Assembly: GCA_023374045.1 (NCBI GenBank)
Contig: CM041779.1
Location: 147,251,485-147,315,484, forward strand
Origin: Limonium bicolor
Taxonomy: Eukaryota > Streptophyta > Magnoliopsida > Caryophyllales > Plumbaginaceae
DNA length: 64,000 nt
Direction: 5' to 3'
Positions 1-10,377 of the stretch are shown here, one piece after another. Made by a program: the position numbers and the translations under genes. Each line of letters starts with the position of its first letter. Positions within the stretch are counted from its first letter, which is position 1. The notes below the pieces were generated by a model. It was not told the DNA's origin. It made no database searches and saw only the letters and a list, made by a program, of their open reading frames with translations.

Positions 1-765
1 TAATATTAGTCCCGTAGGACGTTCGTGCATAAATAAATAATGCAATGAACATAACTTCACATCATAAACATACATCACATACATACATCACATACATACA
101 TTCACACAAGTTATTATCAAACAAATCCGAGCCCGAGGAATTCCTCAGGACAACCCGGATCAAATCCCTTTACATACCGTACACCGTTGACTAGATTCGT
201 GCAGTGCAGTCCACTAGGCTTTCGAGCGCGTACGTCGGGAATGCGATCTAGTAATACACGGAACACTAAGCGTCAATCCACATGACAGCACAATTCGGTA
301 TAATGCAGCCTTAAACAGAAAATTCTGGGCAAAATTCCGTCCGATCGACCTTGCAAGTCGGTCGAGGACCCTTTCAGACGGGAGCACGTGACAGGTTTTA
401 AGCTCGACCGACCTTGCAAGTCCGGTCGCAAGGTCGGTCGATTCCAGTGAGTTCTGGGACAGATTGAACAGAGCCGGACCGACCTTGCAAGGTCGGTCGG
501 CCCCAAAATGTCATTTTTCCTGTGCCGGAATTCTCCGATGCTTCCCGTTGGCTAGGCATCCTTCCCGAGGTGCTCGAACATTGATGCTTTCTCATATAAA
601 GCTCTCAAAATGTACTCCAATGAGTATTTACCTATTTGAACAAGCCAAAAGTATAAGATCACTAATAAACACACAAATACTCCATAAAGTGGTGAAATAA
701 GTCATGCGCCAAATAAAATGACGACGAATAAAGACCTTGAGAGAGCACTATTTCACCACTTATCA
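1..765 (-). mobile_element. Athila-like Ty3/gypsy 3' LTR, cut by the window edge
   Basis: Read on the minus strand the LTR starts TGATAAGTGGTG at 765, directly after a polypurine tract; this start resembles the LTR start of Athila-type elements and of the solo LTR at 38412. Its far end lies beyond base 1, so the length and 3' terminus are unknown. About 265-425 bases into the LTR is an array of short palindromes built on GACCGACC. The left 300 bases hold ACATACATC-type simple repeats and no ORF of note. The lineage is inferred from the pol genes to the right. Confidence 0.75.
341..500. repeat. Palindrome array in Athila-like LTR (GACCGACC/GGTCGGTC)
   Basis: There are three palindromic units at about 341-365, 403-440 and 476-500. 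Each pairs GACCGACCTTGCAAG with CAAGGTCGGTCG; the middle unit has two nested stems around GTCCGGTCGC. The first unit is slightly degraded. The same word occurs four more times at 4329-4580 inside the element. Position in the LTR (upstream part, probably U3) suggests regulatory sites or structured DNA/RNA, which is inference. Confidence 0.85.
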
Positions 766-780
766 ACTCCCCCACACTTA
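766..780 (-). other. Polypurine tract of Athila-like element
   Basis: On the minus strand AAGTGTGGGGGAGT abuts the LTR start TGATAAG. This is the expected place of the plus-strand primer for reverse transcription. Similar words recur at 1491-1505 and 1666-1677. Confidence 0.8.
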
Positions 781-2107
781 TCCATTTGCTTGTCCTCAAG
801 CAAAATTAGCTAAGGACCCACGACAAGAAGGAACATTTAAAGCAAGCAAGTGTTTAGATGAGTTCTTGAATTTAAGTGAGCAAAATTTATGAAAAACCTC
901 AAGAGGAGTGCAACCAACCTTCTCATGATGACATGGGTGTGCTTAGGGCAAATGAAAATATAGAGTTTCGGGGTATGATCTAGAGTGCTTCCGAGTTCTT
1001 ACAGATTATGGAACTTGGAGAACTTTTACCATGGCCAACTTCTCTCAAGAATGGGCATTGAGGGAAAACAAAAGGAAAAATAGAGATTTGCAGTTGATTC
1101 ACTTTCGCAACAAGAGATGAGGAGAGGTAAATTGGCATTTTGCCTTGCTTCAATGAAAACTCATCTCTCATTTGTTGGTTACCTATGGGTCTCTCAAGGT
1201 CCCCTTTGTCTCTTTCTTTTCTTTCTTTTCTTTTTCACAAGGAAGCACCCCTTAGGAATCCCTAGATAAGAAGGTAGAAGGAACCCCTAAGCAATAAAAA
1301 TTCATCACGAAATGGATTTATGATCGCACCGCACCTAAGTGCTCCTCAAGAGAGAACCTTTGAAAAAAAAAAGTTCGGTGGAAAATTCCAAGAATTCAAA
1401 GAAAAACTTGCTTACTATAAACATAACTCCCAACTGAAGCTATAGATCATTATGAGAAAATTGACTTAGTGCATCAACTAGAAAAGGTCGTCTCCCCCAC
1501 ACTTGAATGGGACAATGTCCGCATTGTTCAAAGAATAGCTGATGGAAAAACAACAGAAGACCTTTTGGTAGCACTAGGCATGGAGTAATCCGAAAGAGTT
1601 TTGCATTATATAAAGTGGATAAGTGTAGAGAACTAATACTCCCTGAGAAAGATGAGTTGGTGGTATTCCCCACACTTGCCAGTGTGCATATTCAGGTACG
1701 CGCTAGCTCCGACAGGAAGAGTCGAATGGCCTAGGAAAAATTGACAAGAGGTTCTCTTGTATTTCGCCTAACTCACTCTGGGGTGTTCTCGAGTTCAGTT
1801 GATATATCTACAATGCAAAACCACAAAGAAAGTAGGCGCAACATGGATTCCAGTGAATTCGTGTTGATGCCGTAGTTAGATAATCAAAAGGGGACTCAGA
1901 AAATGAGTCCCAGATCAGAAGTCAGTCAAAAAGGTGCGAAAGCACCATAGCGCACAATATCAGTACGAGTACGAGAAAGGAAAGGGAGTTTAAAGTACAA
2001 ACATCAGAAATATCTTAACATAGTCTAACAGCCCAAAGAGATAATGCGAAGATAGATGAAATAATAGAGAAACAACGCCAGGGCATCCCGGGATCCGAAG
2101 ATGGCTA
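781..2107 (-). other. Athila-like 3' non-coding region
   Basis: No convincing coding region lies between the 3' ORF and the LTR. Two extra PPT-like words (on plus, TCCCCCACACTTG at 1491-1505 and TCCCCACACTTG at 1666-1677) are visible, together with short A-rich and CTTTC-rich tracts. The rest shows nothing I can name. Confidence 0.6.
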
Positions 2108-3259
2108 CTAGGGAGGAGCACCAGCACGCGCCGCCTGCTCGCGAACGTACTGCATCTGTGCGTCCATCTGGCGCTGATGCTCCTCCATGAGACGGCGGTG
2201 CTCAGCCATCTGCCGCTCGAATACCTCTAGCTGCTCGGGGTCACCGCTCCGGTCGGGAGTGGAGCACCGGGAGGGGAGGGCGAGGGCAGGAGGAACGGCC
2301 GGGGGCAGCAGGGTAAGCGGAGGCACCGGAAGTGGAGGCACCGGAAGACGAGGATGCACCCCTGCGCTGTCGATGCTCGGCGGTGTCTTGTGTCACCCGT
2401 CCTCATCACGATAGAAGCCCATCTTCCGTATAGTAGTGTCGCAGATCGGGTCCACATGTAGGCTAGCAGCTGCCTCATCTGCTCGGGTTGCACTCCACAG
2501 CGAACCAACTGCATCTCCAAAAAGTAAGGAAAACCCAGGTGATGGGACTCCTTCTTCGCGATGATGTGGCAGAGGTGGTCGAAGATGAGATCGGATAGGG
2601 AGAGCGGCTTCTCCGGGTCCGGGGCTACCAAATAGTCCATGAGATAGCAGTCCCTGGAGGTGAGATCCTTGCTGTCGCGAGGTATGACATTATGATGGAG
2701 GATCGCAAGGATGGCCCTCTTCAGCGGGCTGCTCACCATGTTGAGGGTCATAGTGACCCTAACATCCGTCCCGGCCTGTTTTTTCTACGTGTCTGGACCG
2801 GGAGGTCTGAAGGTAGCGGTGGCGGCTGGCGATGAGGTCGCCCGGGTGGATGACAGAGATGTGGTCGAGGTCATGATCTGGGAGCTGAAAGAAACTGGTG
2901 CACATGCCACTGACGGATGGCTATGGCACGGCCACTGACCACAGAGGTGATCTCCTTTGGCTGCCTGCTGACCGCCGCATTCGCATAAAACTCCTTAATC
3001 AGGCGGGGGTGGTATTGGCCACCCATGGTGAGCACGCAGCCCCAGCCGCCAGAAAGTCGAAGTGTGGCTGGAGCTCGAGGTCTTCAATCAGAGCCGGATC
3101 CACCGGTCGCTCCCGAACAATCTCCCGTCTCTTGGGGGAGGTGAACCAACGTCGGGCCTCTTCATTGATGAAGACGCCATCGAGTAGGCCAATGGGGTGG
3201 CTAAGCTCTAGGTTCGGAGCAGCCTGGTTCCTCCGAGCACGGCGTTGACGGTGGGCCAT
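2108..3259 (-). pseudogene. Athila-like 3' ORF (plant transposon protein domain), frameshifted
   Basis: The start ATG is taken at 3259 because it is followed by a basic N-terminus (MAHRQRRARRN) and preceded by a splice-acceptor-like TTTGCAG. The reading moves through at least three frames: 3259-2999 (EEARRWFTSPKRRE, ERPVDPALIEDL), then a frame with YHPRLIKEFYANA near 2985, then 2751-2227 (SPLKRAILAILHHNVIPRD, LMDYLVAPDPEKPLSLSDLI, LVRCGVQPEQM), and finally 2250-2108 with a Gln/Glu/Met-rich probable coiled coil ending EQAARAGAPP. This matches the plant-specific domain usually called putative plant transposon protein, found downstream of pol in Athila-type elements. Its function is unknown; it has been compared with env, but no membrane segment or signal peptide is visible in the domain itself. 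The frameshifts make it a pseudogene. The Sirevirus-like 3' ORF at 10679-12498 has the same architecture. Confidence 0.7.
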
Positions 3260-3263
3260 GTTG

Positions 3264-3972
3264 CTGCAAACAAAGAAAAGAAAAGAAAAGAAAAAGAAAC
3301 AAAACAAAAACAACACAAATAACAACCAGGAAACTGTTAGAAAGTAACTAGGTTGTCAATAAGCAAATAGTTCAATTTGAAGCATGAAACGCAGGAAGGA
3401 GTAAAAGAAACGACAGTGTGTTGGAAAATTTTGCCAGAGTCCCACTGTTTTTCTATCATTCCTCGGTTCTAAGAACCTCCTCAATTTCACCAGAAGGTGT
3501 GCCATGCAGTTTACCACGCATAATCATTAACTTGCTAATGCATACAAATCAGCCACAAGGAATTCCTGATCACAAAGGTGCTATTTCACCAAAATGGTCA
3601 CCAAAGGCCATAACGATGTGCAATCCAAAGGGTGCCACAATAGTTGATTTTAGCATAAATAAATCTACAAATATTCTATCATAAGCACCACCAATCAACA
3701 CAGCTTAACCATGGCATTTTGGGACCAAAGCACTAATAATGCAATTTAGGAGATTGACGTAATTTGTAAACCAAAACCACCCAATTCCCCCTAGTTCTTC
3801 TCATTTTCCACACAAAACCCGGTAAGTAACAATTAAAGCGATTCAAATCACCATTCTTGCAAAAATCATAAAATGTCACATAAGGGCCTGTTTAGTTCGA
3901 CTTGAATTGTGGCCAAAGTGTAACTTCCATTAAAATGGCTAAAATTGACACAATAATGGTAGAATATCATAC
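3264..3972 (-). other. Putative leader intron upstream of the 3' ORF
   Basis: On the minus strand a donor-like AAAGGTATGATATTC at about 3972 and an acceptor TTTGTTTGCAG ending at 3264 bracket about 709 bases that are A/T-rich, with a pyrimidine-rich run before the acceptor. The acceptor lies five bases before the chosen ATG. Expression of the 3' ORF from a spliced mRNA is known for some Athila-type elements; here it is inference from the sites alone. Confidence 0.4.
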
Positions 3973-4328
3973 CTTTGGTGTGGTGTAACAAGATTGGGCA
4001 AGTAAAATGGAGGGATTATGGGTAAAATCGAATTAGGGATAGTTGGGGGCGATTTAGGGTTCGGGGTGGGCTGTGGCGGCTGGTTTGGCAGGGGTGGAGG
4101 CGCGACCGGTGTTGACGGAAGATAGGGCGGCGGCACGGTGTCGCAGGCGAGCGCAGGTGGCGGAAATGGTGGGTGGTGTGAGGTGAGGGTGTTGCGCGCG
4201 CGAGAGCAGAGGGAGAAGAAGGAATGGCGATGGAGGATGTCGGGCGAAGGAGAAAGAAAGGGAGAAAGGAAAGAAGAAAGAAAGAAAGAAAACGCAGCGT
4301 TTTTCTGTTTTTTTTTCAAAAATTTTCG
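3973..4328 (-). promoter_or_regulatory. Pyrimidine-rich leader of the 3' ORF transcript (inferred)
   Basis: Minus-strand sequence here is rich in C and T (CTTTCTTTCTTTC, then CCGCC and CACC runs) and has no conserved pol motif. It lies between the internal palindrome array and the donor-like site, as a 5' untranslated exon would. A proline-rich open frame crosses it but looks like composition, not a gene. Confidence 0.3.
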
Positions 4329-4580
4329 CCGGACCGACCTTGCATGTCCGGTCGCAAGGTCGGTCCATTCCAGAAGGGTTTGATTTCGAAATTTTTCAGT
4401 CCGACCGACCTTGCAAGTCTGGTTTGCAAGGTCGGTCGATTCCAGAATGTTTCGGGTTTGAAATTTTAAGTCGACCGACCTTGCAAGTCCGGTCGCAAGG
4501 TCGGTCTAAGTCAGTAGCTTGGCGGGTTTGAAATCTGGGACTCGACCGACCTTGCAAGTTCGGTCCTAAGGTCGGTCGGT
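4329..4580. repeat. Internal copy of the LTR palindrome array, four units
   Basis: Four palindromic units at about 4329-4366, 4399-4439, 4470-4507 and 4541-4580 repeat with a period of about 71 bases. Each carries GACCGACCTTGCAAG, a short centre such as TCCGGTCGC, and CAAGGTCGGTC. The spacers share TTTGAAATTTT and CCAGAA. The same word makes up the array at 341-500 in the LTR. It sits between integrase and the 3' ORF. Confidence 0.85.
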
Positions 4581-4892
4581 ACCAGAATTTCACCACAATG
4601 TTTGTTTTCTTGCCCACAACACTTATCAACAATCACAAACAGATTCAACATGCAAAAAACACCCAGAACAATCAATAAATAAAGCATAGAATAAGCAAAC
4701 AACTAACATAACTCGAATGAGAAAATAAAGCGAGGTAAAAGTGACAATAGTCCGGGTTGTCTCCCGGAAAGCGGCCCATCTTTTTAAGGTCTTTGGCTAG
4801 ACCATAGTGAGGGTTAGAGATGGAACCTGGGGGGTCTCTTAAGTAAAGAGCCCGAGCTTCAACCTTTTGAATGTCTCCTCCATGATAATGCT
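4581..4892 (-). other. Non-coding spacer after integrase
   Basis: This follows the integrase stop on the minus strand. It holds a short inverted sequence (TCCGGGTTGTCTCCCGGA on plus, near 4751) and otherwise A/T-rich DNA without a recognisable gene. Confidence 0.5.
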
Positions 4893-6107
4893 TTAGCCGA
4901 GAACCGTGACCATGAAAGTCTCCCCCTTGACATTCTTCAGCTCATAAGCTCCATAAGGGGTGACCTTTGTGACAGTAAAAGGGCCAGCCCAATGAGACTT
5001 TAACTTACCGGGGAACAACTTCAACCTGGAGTTGTAGAGGAGAACCCGGTCACCTTCTTGAAACTCCCGCTTCATAATCATCTTATCATGCCATTTCTTG
5101 GCCTTTTCTTTATAGATGCGGTTATTTTCGTAGGCTTCCTCCCGAATCTCTTCTAACTCGGTCAATTGGAACCGTCTCTTGTCACCGGCGCTCTTGAGGT
5201 CATAGTTGAGGGCCTTCACCGCCCAATATGACTTATGCGCTAGTTCAACCGGCAAATGACAAGCCTTCCCATAAACAAGCCGGAACGGGGACATACCGAT
5301 TGGAGTTTTATAGGCGGTCCGATATGCCCACAATGCATCATCGAGCTTTATGGACCAATCTTTCCTTGAGGAGTTGACTGTCTTTTGGAGGATCCATTTA
5401 AGCTCTCTGTTGGTGACCTCAGCTTGGCCATTACATTGAGGGTGATAAGGAAGGGCAACCTTGTGTCTCACTCCGTATTTACTCATCAGCGCTTCAAATT
5501 GTTTGTTGCAAAAATGAGACCCGCCATCACTCAATATGGCTCGCGGTACCCCGAACCGGGTGAAAATATTTTCTTCAGAAATTTGATCACAACTTTGGCG
5601 TCATTAGTCGGGGTTGCAATTGCTTCAACCCACTTGGTCACATAGTCGACCGCCACAAGAATAAACAAGTTGGAACAAGAAGATGGGAAGGGGCCCATGA
5701 AATCGATACCCCATAAATCAAACGGCTCAACCTCTATCATTATGTTGAGCGGCATCTCATGCTTGCGTGAGGTGTTCCCAAGCCTCTGACATTGGTCACA
5801 GGAGGCAACGAACGAGTGGCAGTCTTTATGAAGGGTTTTCCAAAAAACCCGGCTTGAAGACCTTGGCTGCTGTTCGTGCCGGACCGTGGTGTCCTCCGGC
5901 TTCACCCGAGTGACAGTGAATCAGAATTTCCTGCACTTCACTCATGGGCACACATCTCCGGATCACCCCATCAGCACAAACTTTGAAAAGGAAAGGGTCT
6001 TCCCAGAAATACCTCTTGACGTCGGAGAAGAATTTCTTCCTTTGTTGATAGGTCATCTCCGTGGGACCACTCCCCTTGCCAAATAATTTGCAAAGTCCGC
6101 ATACCAA
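4893..6107 (-). pseudogene. Athila-like integrase, frameshifted
   Basis: Integrase joins the reverse-transcribed element to host DNA. The zinc-binding H-H-C-C motif is split: [12 protein letters not shown] lies at 5826-6107, CDQC lies at 5531-5905. The catalytic core follows with GIDFMGPF (first Asp), then after another frameshift SDGGSHF (second Asp) and GQAEVTNRE (Glu) in 4893-5534. The C-terminal part has [15 protein letters not shown] and HWAGPFTV, the usual gypsy C-terminal fold, and ends [10 protein letters not shown]. Shifts fall near 5860 and 5533. No chromodomain tail is seen, in agreement with Athila and not chromoviruses. It was probably inactive before this assembly, unless some shifts are sequencing errors. 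Confidence 0.88.
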
Positions 6108-6737
6108 GGGTCCCCGGTCTCTGCAATCATATAGATGCTCTCGTCTGGGAAAAATTCATTGATTGGTGCACCATCATCATGGACCTCCATTCGTGACAGA
6201 TGATCAGCTACTACATTTTGTACACCCGGTTTATCCCGGATCTCTATCTCAAATCTTGCAGTAACAAAATCCATCTCAACAACCTGGCTTGGCGTCCTCC
6301 TTGGTAAACAAATATTTCAAGGCGGAGTGGTCCGTATGCACAATCACCTTACTTCCCAAGAGGTAAGAGCAGAACTTATCTAATGCAAAGACAACCGCTA
6401 GAAGCTCCTTCTCGGTTGTGGCATAGTTTTTCTGAGCATCGTTGAGTGTCTTGCTCACATAGTAGATAGTTCTTAGAATCTTCTCCCTTTTCTGACATAG
6501 GGCTGCCCCCACTGCATAGTCGCTTGCATCACACATTATTTCAAATGGGAGGTTCCAATCTGGTGACACAACTATCGGGGCTGAGATGAGGCACTCCTTG
6601 AGAGTGTTGAAGGATTTCAGACAGTCTTCAGTGAATTCAAATTTTGCCTCTTTGGCTAAAAGGTCACACAGAGGTTTAGAGATTTTGGAAAAGTCCTTGA
6701 TGAACCTTCTGTAGAACCGGCATGGCCAAGAAAGCTT
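6053..6737 (-). pseudogene. Athila-like RNase H and connection region, broken
   Basis: RNase H removes the RNA strand during reverse transcription. The frame 6276-6569 shows the core: CDASDYAVGAAL (first Asp), TTEKELLAVVFALDKF (Glu) and HTDHSALKYLF (Asp). It stops just after EDAKPG, where the usual RW motif would follow, and a second frame 6053-6274 resumes with RFEIEIRDKPG and NVVADHLSRME, typical of the RNase H-integrase connection. Bases 6570-6737 encode the RT-RNase H link (FYRRFIKDFSKISKPL, KFEFTEDC) in yet another frame. At least three lesions are present. Confidence 0.85.
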
Positions 6738-8582
6738 CTAATGTCTCTTACCGAGTGGGGGTGGTGGTAGCTTCTCGATGACTTCGACCTTGGCCCGGTC
6801 AACTTCAATTCCATTGGAGGAGATCTGGTGCCCGAGGACGATCCCTTCTCTCACCATGAAATGGCATTTCTCCCAATTGAGTACTAGATTGGTTTCCTCA
6901 CATCGGGAGAGAATGGCGTCCAAGTTCTCTAGGCAGGAGTCGAAGTTGAGCCCAAAGACCGAGAAATCGTCCATGAAAACTTCCATGCTTTTTTCAATAA
7001 AGTTGGAGAAGATTGCCATCATACACCTTTGGAACGTTGCGGGAGCATTGCATAACCCGAAGGGCATTCTTCTATATGCGAACGTGCCATAAGGGCATGT
7101 GAAGGTGGTCTTCTCTTGATCTTCAGGGGCTATGGGGATTTGGAAGTACCCCGAATAGCCATCAAGAAAGCAATAAAAGTCTTGCCCGGCTAACCTCTCT
7201 AGCATTTGGTCGATGAAGGGCAAGGGGAAGTGATCTTTTCTTGTAGCCGTATTCAACTTCCGGTAGTCGATGCACACTCTCCAACCGGTTGTTGTTCTTT
7301 GGGGGATCAGCTCACCCTTTTTATTTGACACCACCGCGATTCCTCCTTTCTTTGGTACCACTTGGGTCGGACTCACCCATTGACTGTCGGATATGGGGTA
7401 GATGATCCCGGAGTCGAGTAGCTTCAGGACCTCTTTTTTAACTACCTCTTTCATATTCGGGTTGAGCCGCCTTTGAGGTTGAACGAGTGGCTTGTAGTTG
7501 TCCTCCATGAAGATTCGATGAGTACAGAAATGGGGATTGATACCCTTTATATCGGAGATTGACCAACCAATTGCCCCCTTGTGGTTTCGAAGCACCTTCA
7601 ACAAACTGTCCTCTTGTTCACCTGTGAGGGAGGAGGAGATAATGACAGGTAGATCACAAGGTTCAGTCAGATAAACATATTTTAAATGAGAAGGTAGAAG
7701 TTTCATCTCCACAGTGGGAGGCTTTTCAACCGAGGGCAACGGCTTCTGAGCAGCTCGTTCCAATGGTTCGGGTGGTGGATAACGTGGTCTATAGCCAGAA
7801 AATCTGCTGTTCAACTCAGCCACCATTTCAATCATATCTGGGTGAAATTCCTGTTCAAAACAAGCCTCAAACAAAGCTAATTCAAGAGCATCAGTTTTAA
7901 CAAGAGAGAGAGAGTGATCCTGCACAATTGAATCTACGACATCTATAGCAAAAACAGCCTCAGCCTGTGAGGGTCTCTTCACTACTTTAGACATGTCAAA
8001 TTCTAATTTATCATCATGAAGCCGCAGAATTATTTTGCCTTTCTCCACATCTATGAGGGCCCTAGCAGTTCTCATGAAAGGTCTGCCCAAAATTAGTGGC
8101 ACTCTCTGGTCCTCTTCCATGTCTATTACAATGAAATCAGCTGGGAAAACAAATGAACCAACAGTCACTACCAAGTCTTCTACCTTCCCTTTAGGGAGAA
8201 CCAAAGATCTATCCGCTAGTTGCAATTGAATGGGAGTGGGAGTGCATTTACCAATTCCAAGCTTATTAAAAGTTGAGAGAGGCATAAGATTGATACTAGC
8301 ACCTAAATCACATAACCCACTACCACAGTCAATTTCACCAATAAAGCAGGGGACAATAGGTAAGCCGGGATCTCCAAGCTTTGGAGGTAGGCTTCTTTGT
8401 AGAACCACCGACACTTCTTCGGTGAGGTGAACGGTTTCTGCTTCCTCTAGCGATCTCTTGTTCGCTATGATGTCCTTCATGAACTTAGCGTAGATCGGCA
8501 TCTGTTTCAAAGCATCAGAAAAAGGAATATTAATTGTTAATTTCTTGAAAATGCTTAGAAACTTCCCAAATTGTTCATCCAA
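6738..8582 (-). pseudogene. Athila-like protease-reverse transcriptase, 614-codon open frame
   Basis: One long open frame covers the pre-protease linker (LDEQFGKFLSIFKKL at the N-terminus), an aspartic protease and the reverse transcriptase. The protease centre reads CDLGASINLMPLS, with Asp-Leu-Gly where most retroviral-type proteases have Asp-Ser/Thr-Gly; this DLGAS form is common in Athila elements. RT motifs include WRVCIDYRKLN, GYSGYFQI, PFGLCNAPATFQRCM and the active site VFMDDFSVFG near residue 540. The frame ends with LPPPPLGKRH through a shift into the RNase H link. It is the best kept part of this element. As gag cannot be seen and the rest of pol is broken, I call it a pseudogene, though this frame alone is undamaged. 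Confidence 0.9.
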
Positions 8583-8751
8583 ATTTTCTTTTTGAGTCTA
8601 TTGGGAAAAGGAAGAGTGGGAAGTGTTTTGCAAGAGTAGTAGGAGTAGAAGGTTCAGGAGACTCCTTCTCCTTGGAACTTCCTTAGGTGGAGGTGGTGGT
8701 TCCTCAACAATCTCTTGCTCTTCTTCTTGAGCTTCATCTTCTTGGGGCTCC
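8583..8751 (-). pseudogene. Athila-like gag-protease linker remnant
   Basis: The minus strand upstream of 8582 encodes acidic and proline-rich sequence (EDEAQEEEQEIVEEPPPPP) and then a serine/leucine stretch before an in-frame stop. Athila elements usually have a proline-rich linker and a KENLDEQFGKF-like motif here, so this is the end of gag. The rest of gag is in the gap. Confidence 0.55.
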
Positions 8752-9251
8752 NNNNNNNNNNNNNNNNNNNNNNNNNNNNNNNNNNNNNNNNNNNNNNNNN
8801 NNNNNNNNNNNNNNNNNNNNNNNNNNNNNNNNNNNNNNNNNNNNNNNNNNNNNNNNNNNNNNNNNNNNNNNNNNNNNNNNNNNNNNNNNNNNNNNNNNNN
8901 NNNNNNNNNNNNNNNNNNNNNNNNNNNNNNNNNNNNNNNNNNNNNNNNNNNNNNNNNNNNNNNNNNNNNNNNNNNNNNNNNNNNNNNNNNNNNNNNNNNN
9001 NNNNNNNNNNNNNNNNNNNNNNNNNNNNNNNNNNNNNNNNNNNNNNNNNNNNNNNNNNNNNNNNNNNNNNNNNNNNNNNNNNNNNNNNNNNNNNNNNNNN
9101 NNNNNNNNNNNNNNNNNNNNNNNNNNNNNNNNNNNNNNNNNNNNNNNNNNNNNNNNNNNNNNNNNNNNNNNNNNNNNNNNNNNNNNNNNNNNNNNNNNNN
9201 NNNNNNNNNNNNNNNNNNNNNNNNNNNNNNNNNNNNNNNNNNNNNNNNNNN
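8752..9251. other. Assembly gap of exactly 500 N
   Basis: The run is exactly 500 N, a standard placeholder, so its true size is unknown. It must hide Athila-like gag, the 5' LTR of that element if present, and the start of the Tat-like LTR that emerges at 9252. Confidence 0.95.
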
Positions 9252-9468
9252 GGTTTTTTAGCACTGCTTCTTTTTCCCCTTCTTGGAAAACCCTAAATCC
9301 CCATCGTTTGCTTATAAAAGGAACAATAAACAAACCCTACAGGATCACTGTAGTCACCTCCCTGGCGTTTTCTCTCTTCCCAAACTATCTCTTTATCAAC
9401 TTCCAATTCGCTCCCCTCCTCCGTCCTCAAACCCACGAATCCAGAAACAAAAAAAATCACCCTCTACA
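9252..9468 (+). mobile_element. 3' end of a Tat-like LTR
   Basis: The sequence ends CTCTACA followed by GAA and a Tat-type primer binding site. GCTTATAAAAGGAAC near 9310 looks like a TATA box. The beginning is lost in the gap. Assignment rests on the neighbouring binding site. Confidence 0.5.
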
Positions 9469-9471
9469 GAA

Positions 9472-9489
9472 TGACGACTCTATTGGGGA
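9472..9489 (+). other. Tat/Ogre-type primer binding site, mutated
   Basis: TGACGACTCTATTGGGGA differs at a few bases from the well-preserved TGGCGACTCTGCTGGGGA at 62123. This word is characteristic of Tat/Ogre elements and is usually explained as complementary to the 3' end of an arginine tRNA. Confidence 0.55.
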
Positions 9490-9558
9490 AAACTTGAGTA
9501 AGTTTTTCTCATAAACTTAGTCAAGGAATACTGAAATCTGTTTAAGATTGACAGGATT

Positions 9559-10274
9559 TGATGGGATCGGGGTGCTGACCGAGTAGGTCTGAGGTGTTAG
9601 TCTTAGACCAACTCTGCTTGAAAAATAAATATATGCAGAAACTAATAACGCGGAAGCTTTTGTTTTAAACTTAACAAGATAGGATTCTGCTTGTATTGAA
9701 ATTCAATGTGAATTACAACCTAGCTTCCTATCTTGGGATTCGACAGAGGTACTCTGTCTCATCCAACACTCGCTCTACTCTCGGCTTTGATCAATGCGTC
9801 ACAAGGAGTAAAGGGGAGTGTTCTATGTGTGCTCTCTAGGTAATAAATACCTAAGCTAATTGACACTATCTCACTAAGATCTCTCAAGAATACTTTTCTC
9901 TCTCAAAGCGGTGTTTCTCTCTCTGAATAATCTCAAATGCACGATTAAACTAATTACAATCATATGCTTATATACTTGTTAAACTATGTCCTAAATCTTC
10001 GGTAAGGTCTCTTTGTAACGGCTCCTTAATTTGTTTCCGCAAGTATCAGAGTTGTGGAGTTGTTTGTGCTTCACGTTCCCACATTTGTGCACGCTCCCAA
10101 CCATCCGAGTTTTCTGCAGCCACTCAGTAGTGTCGCGCTTCTTGGCAGATAGGAACAAGTGAACAGATGCTTCTGCAGAGGTACTCGAGCTGGTAAGTTG
10201 TGACAACGCCAAGTCTTTCTGCATCGCTACTTTGACTGAGGAGGCAATAATCTGCAAAACTTAAGTCTTCAACA
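9559..10274 (-). mobile_element. Sirevirus-like 3' LTR (716 bp)
   Basis: On plus it begins TGATGGGATCGGGG and ends CTTAAGTCTTCAACA. It has a near-identical partner at 18058-18773. A CT-rich block (TTTCTCTCTCAAAGCG) near 9890-9930 is shared by both. Confidence 0.95.
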
Positions 10275-10377
10275 AATTCCCCCTTCCTGCAAAAAGAGTA
10301 GACAACAAGGCAAAGCAACTATCTCGGGAGAACAACTTGCTGTTTGTTCCCCCTTAAACACATATTCCCCCTTAAGG
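10275..10377 (-). other. Three polypurine tracts upstream of the Sirevirus-like 3' LTR
   Basis: The word TTCCCCCTT (AAGGGGGAA on the element strand) occurs at 10275-10285, touching the LTR, and again at 10347-10358 and 10364-10377. Repeated PPTs next to the 3' LTR are a known feature of Sireviruses. Confidence 0.8.

Noticed and set aside
2187..3248. Arg/Gly-rich plus-strand frames opposite the Athila-like 3' ORF
   Set aside because: Shadows of the minus-strand coding sequence, with no recognisable motif.
4138..4469. Lys/Glu-rich plus-strand frames
   Set aside because: Produced by AAAGAAAGAAAG runs and the palindrome array.
8687..9514. Long open frames across the N run
   Set aside because: They are open only because N is translated as X.
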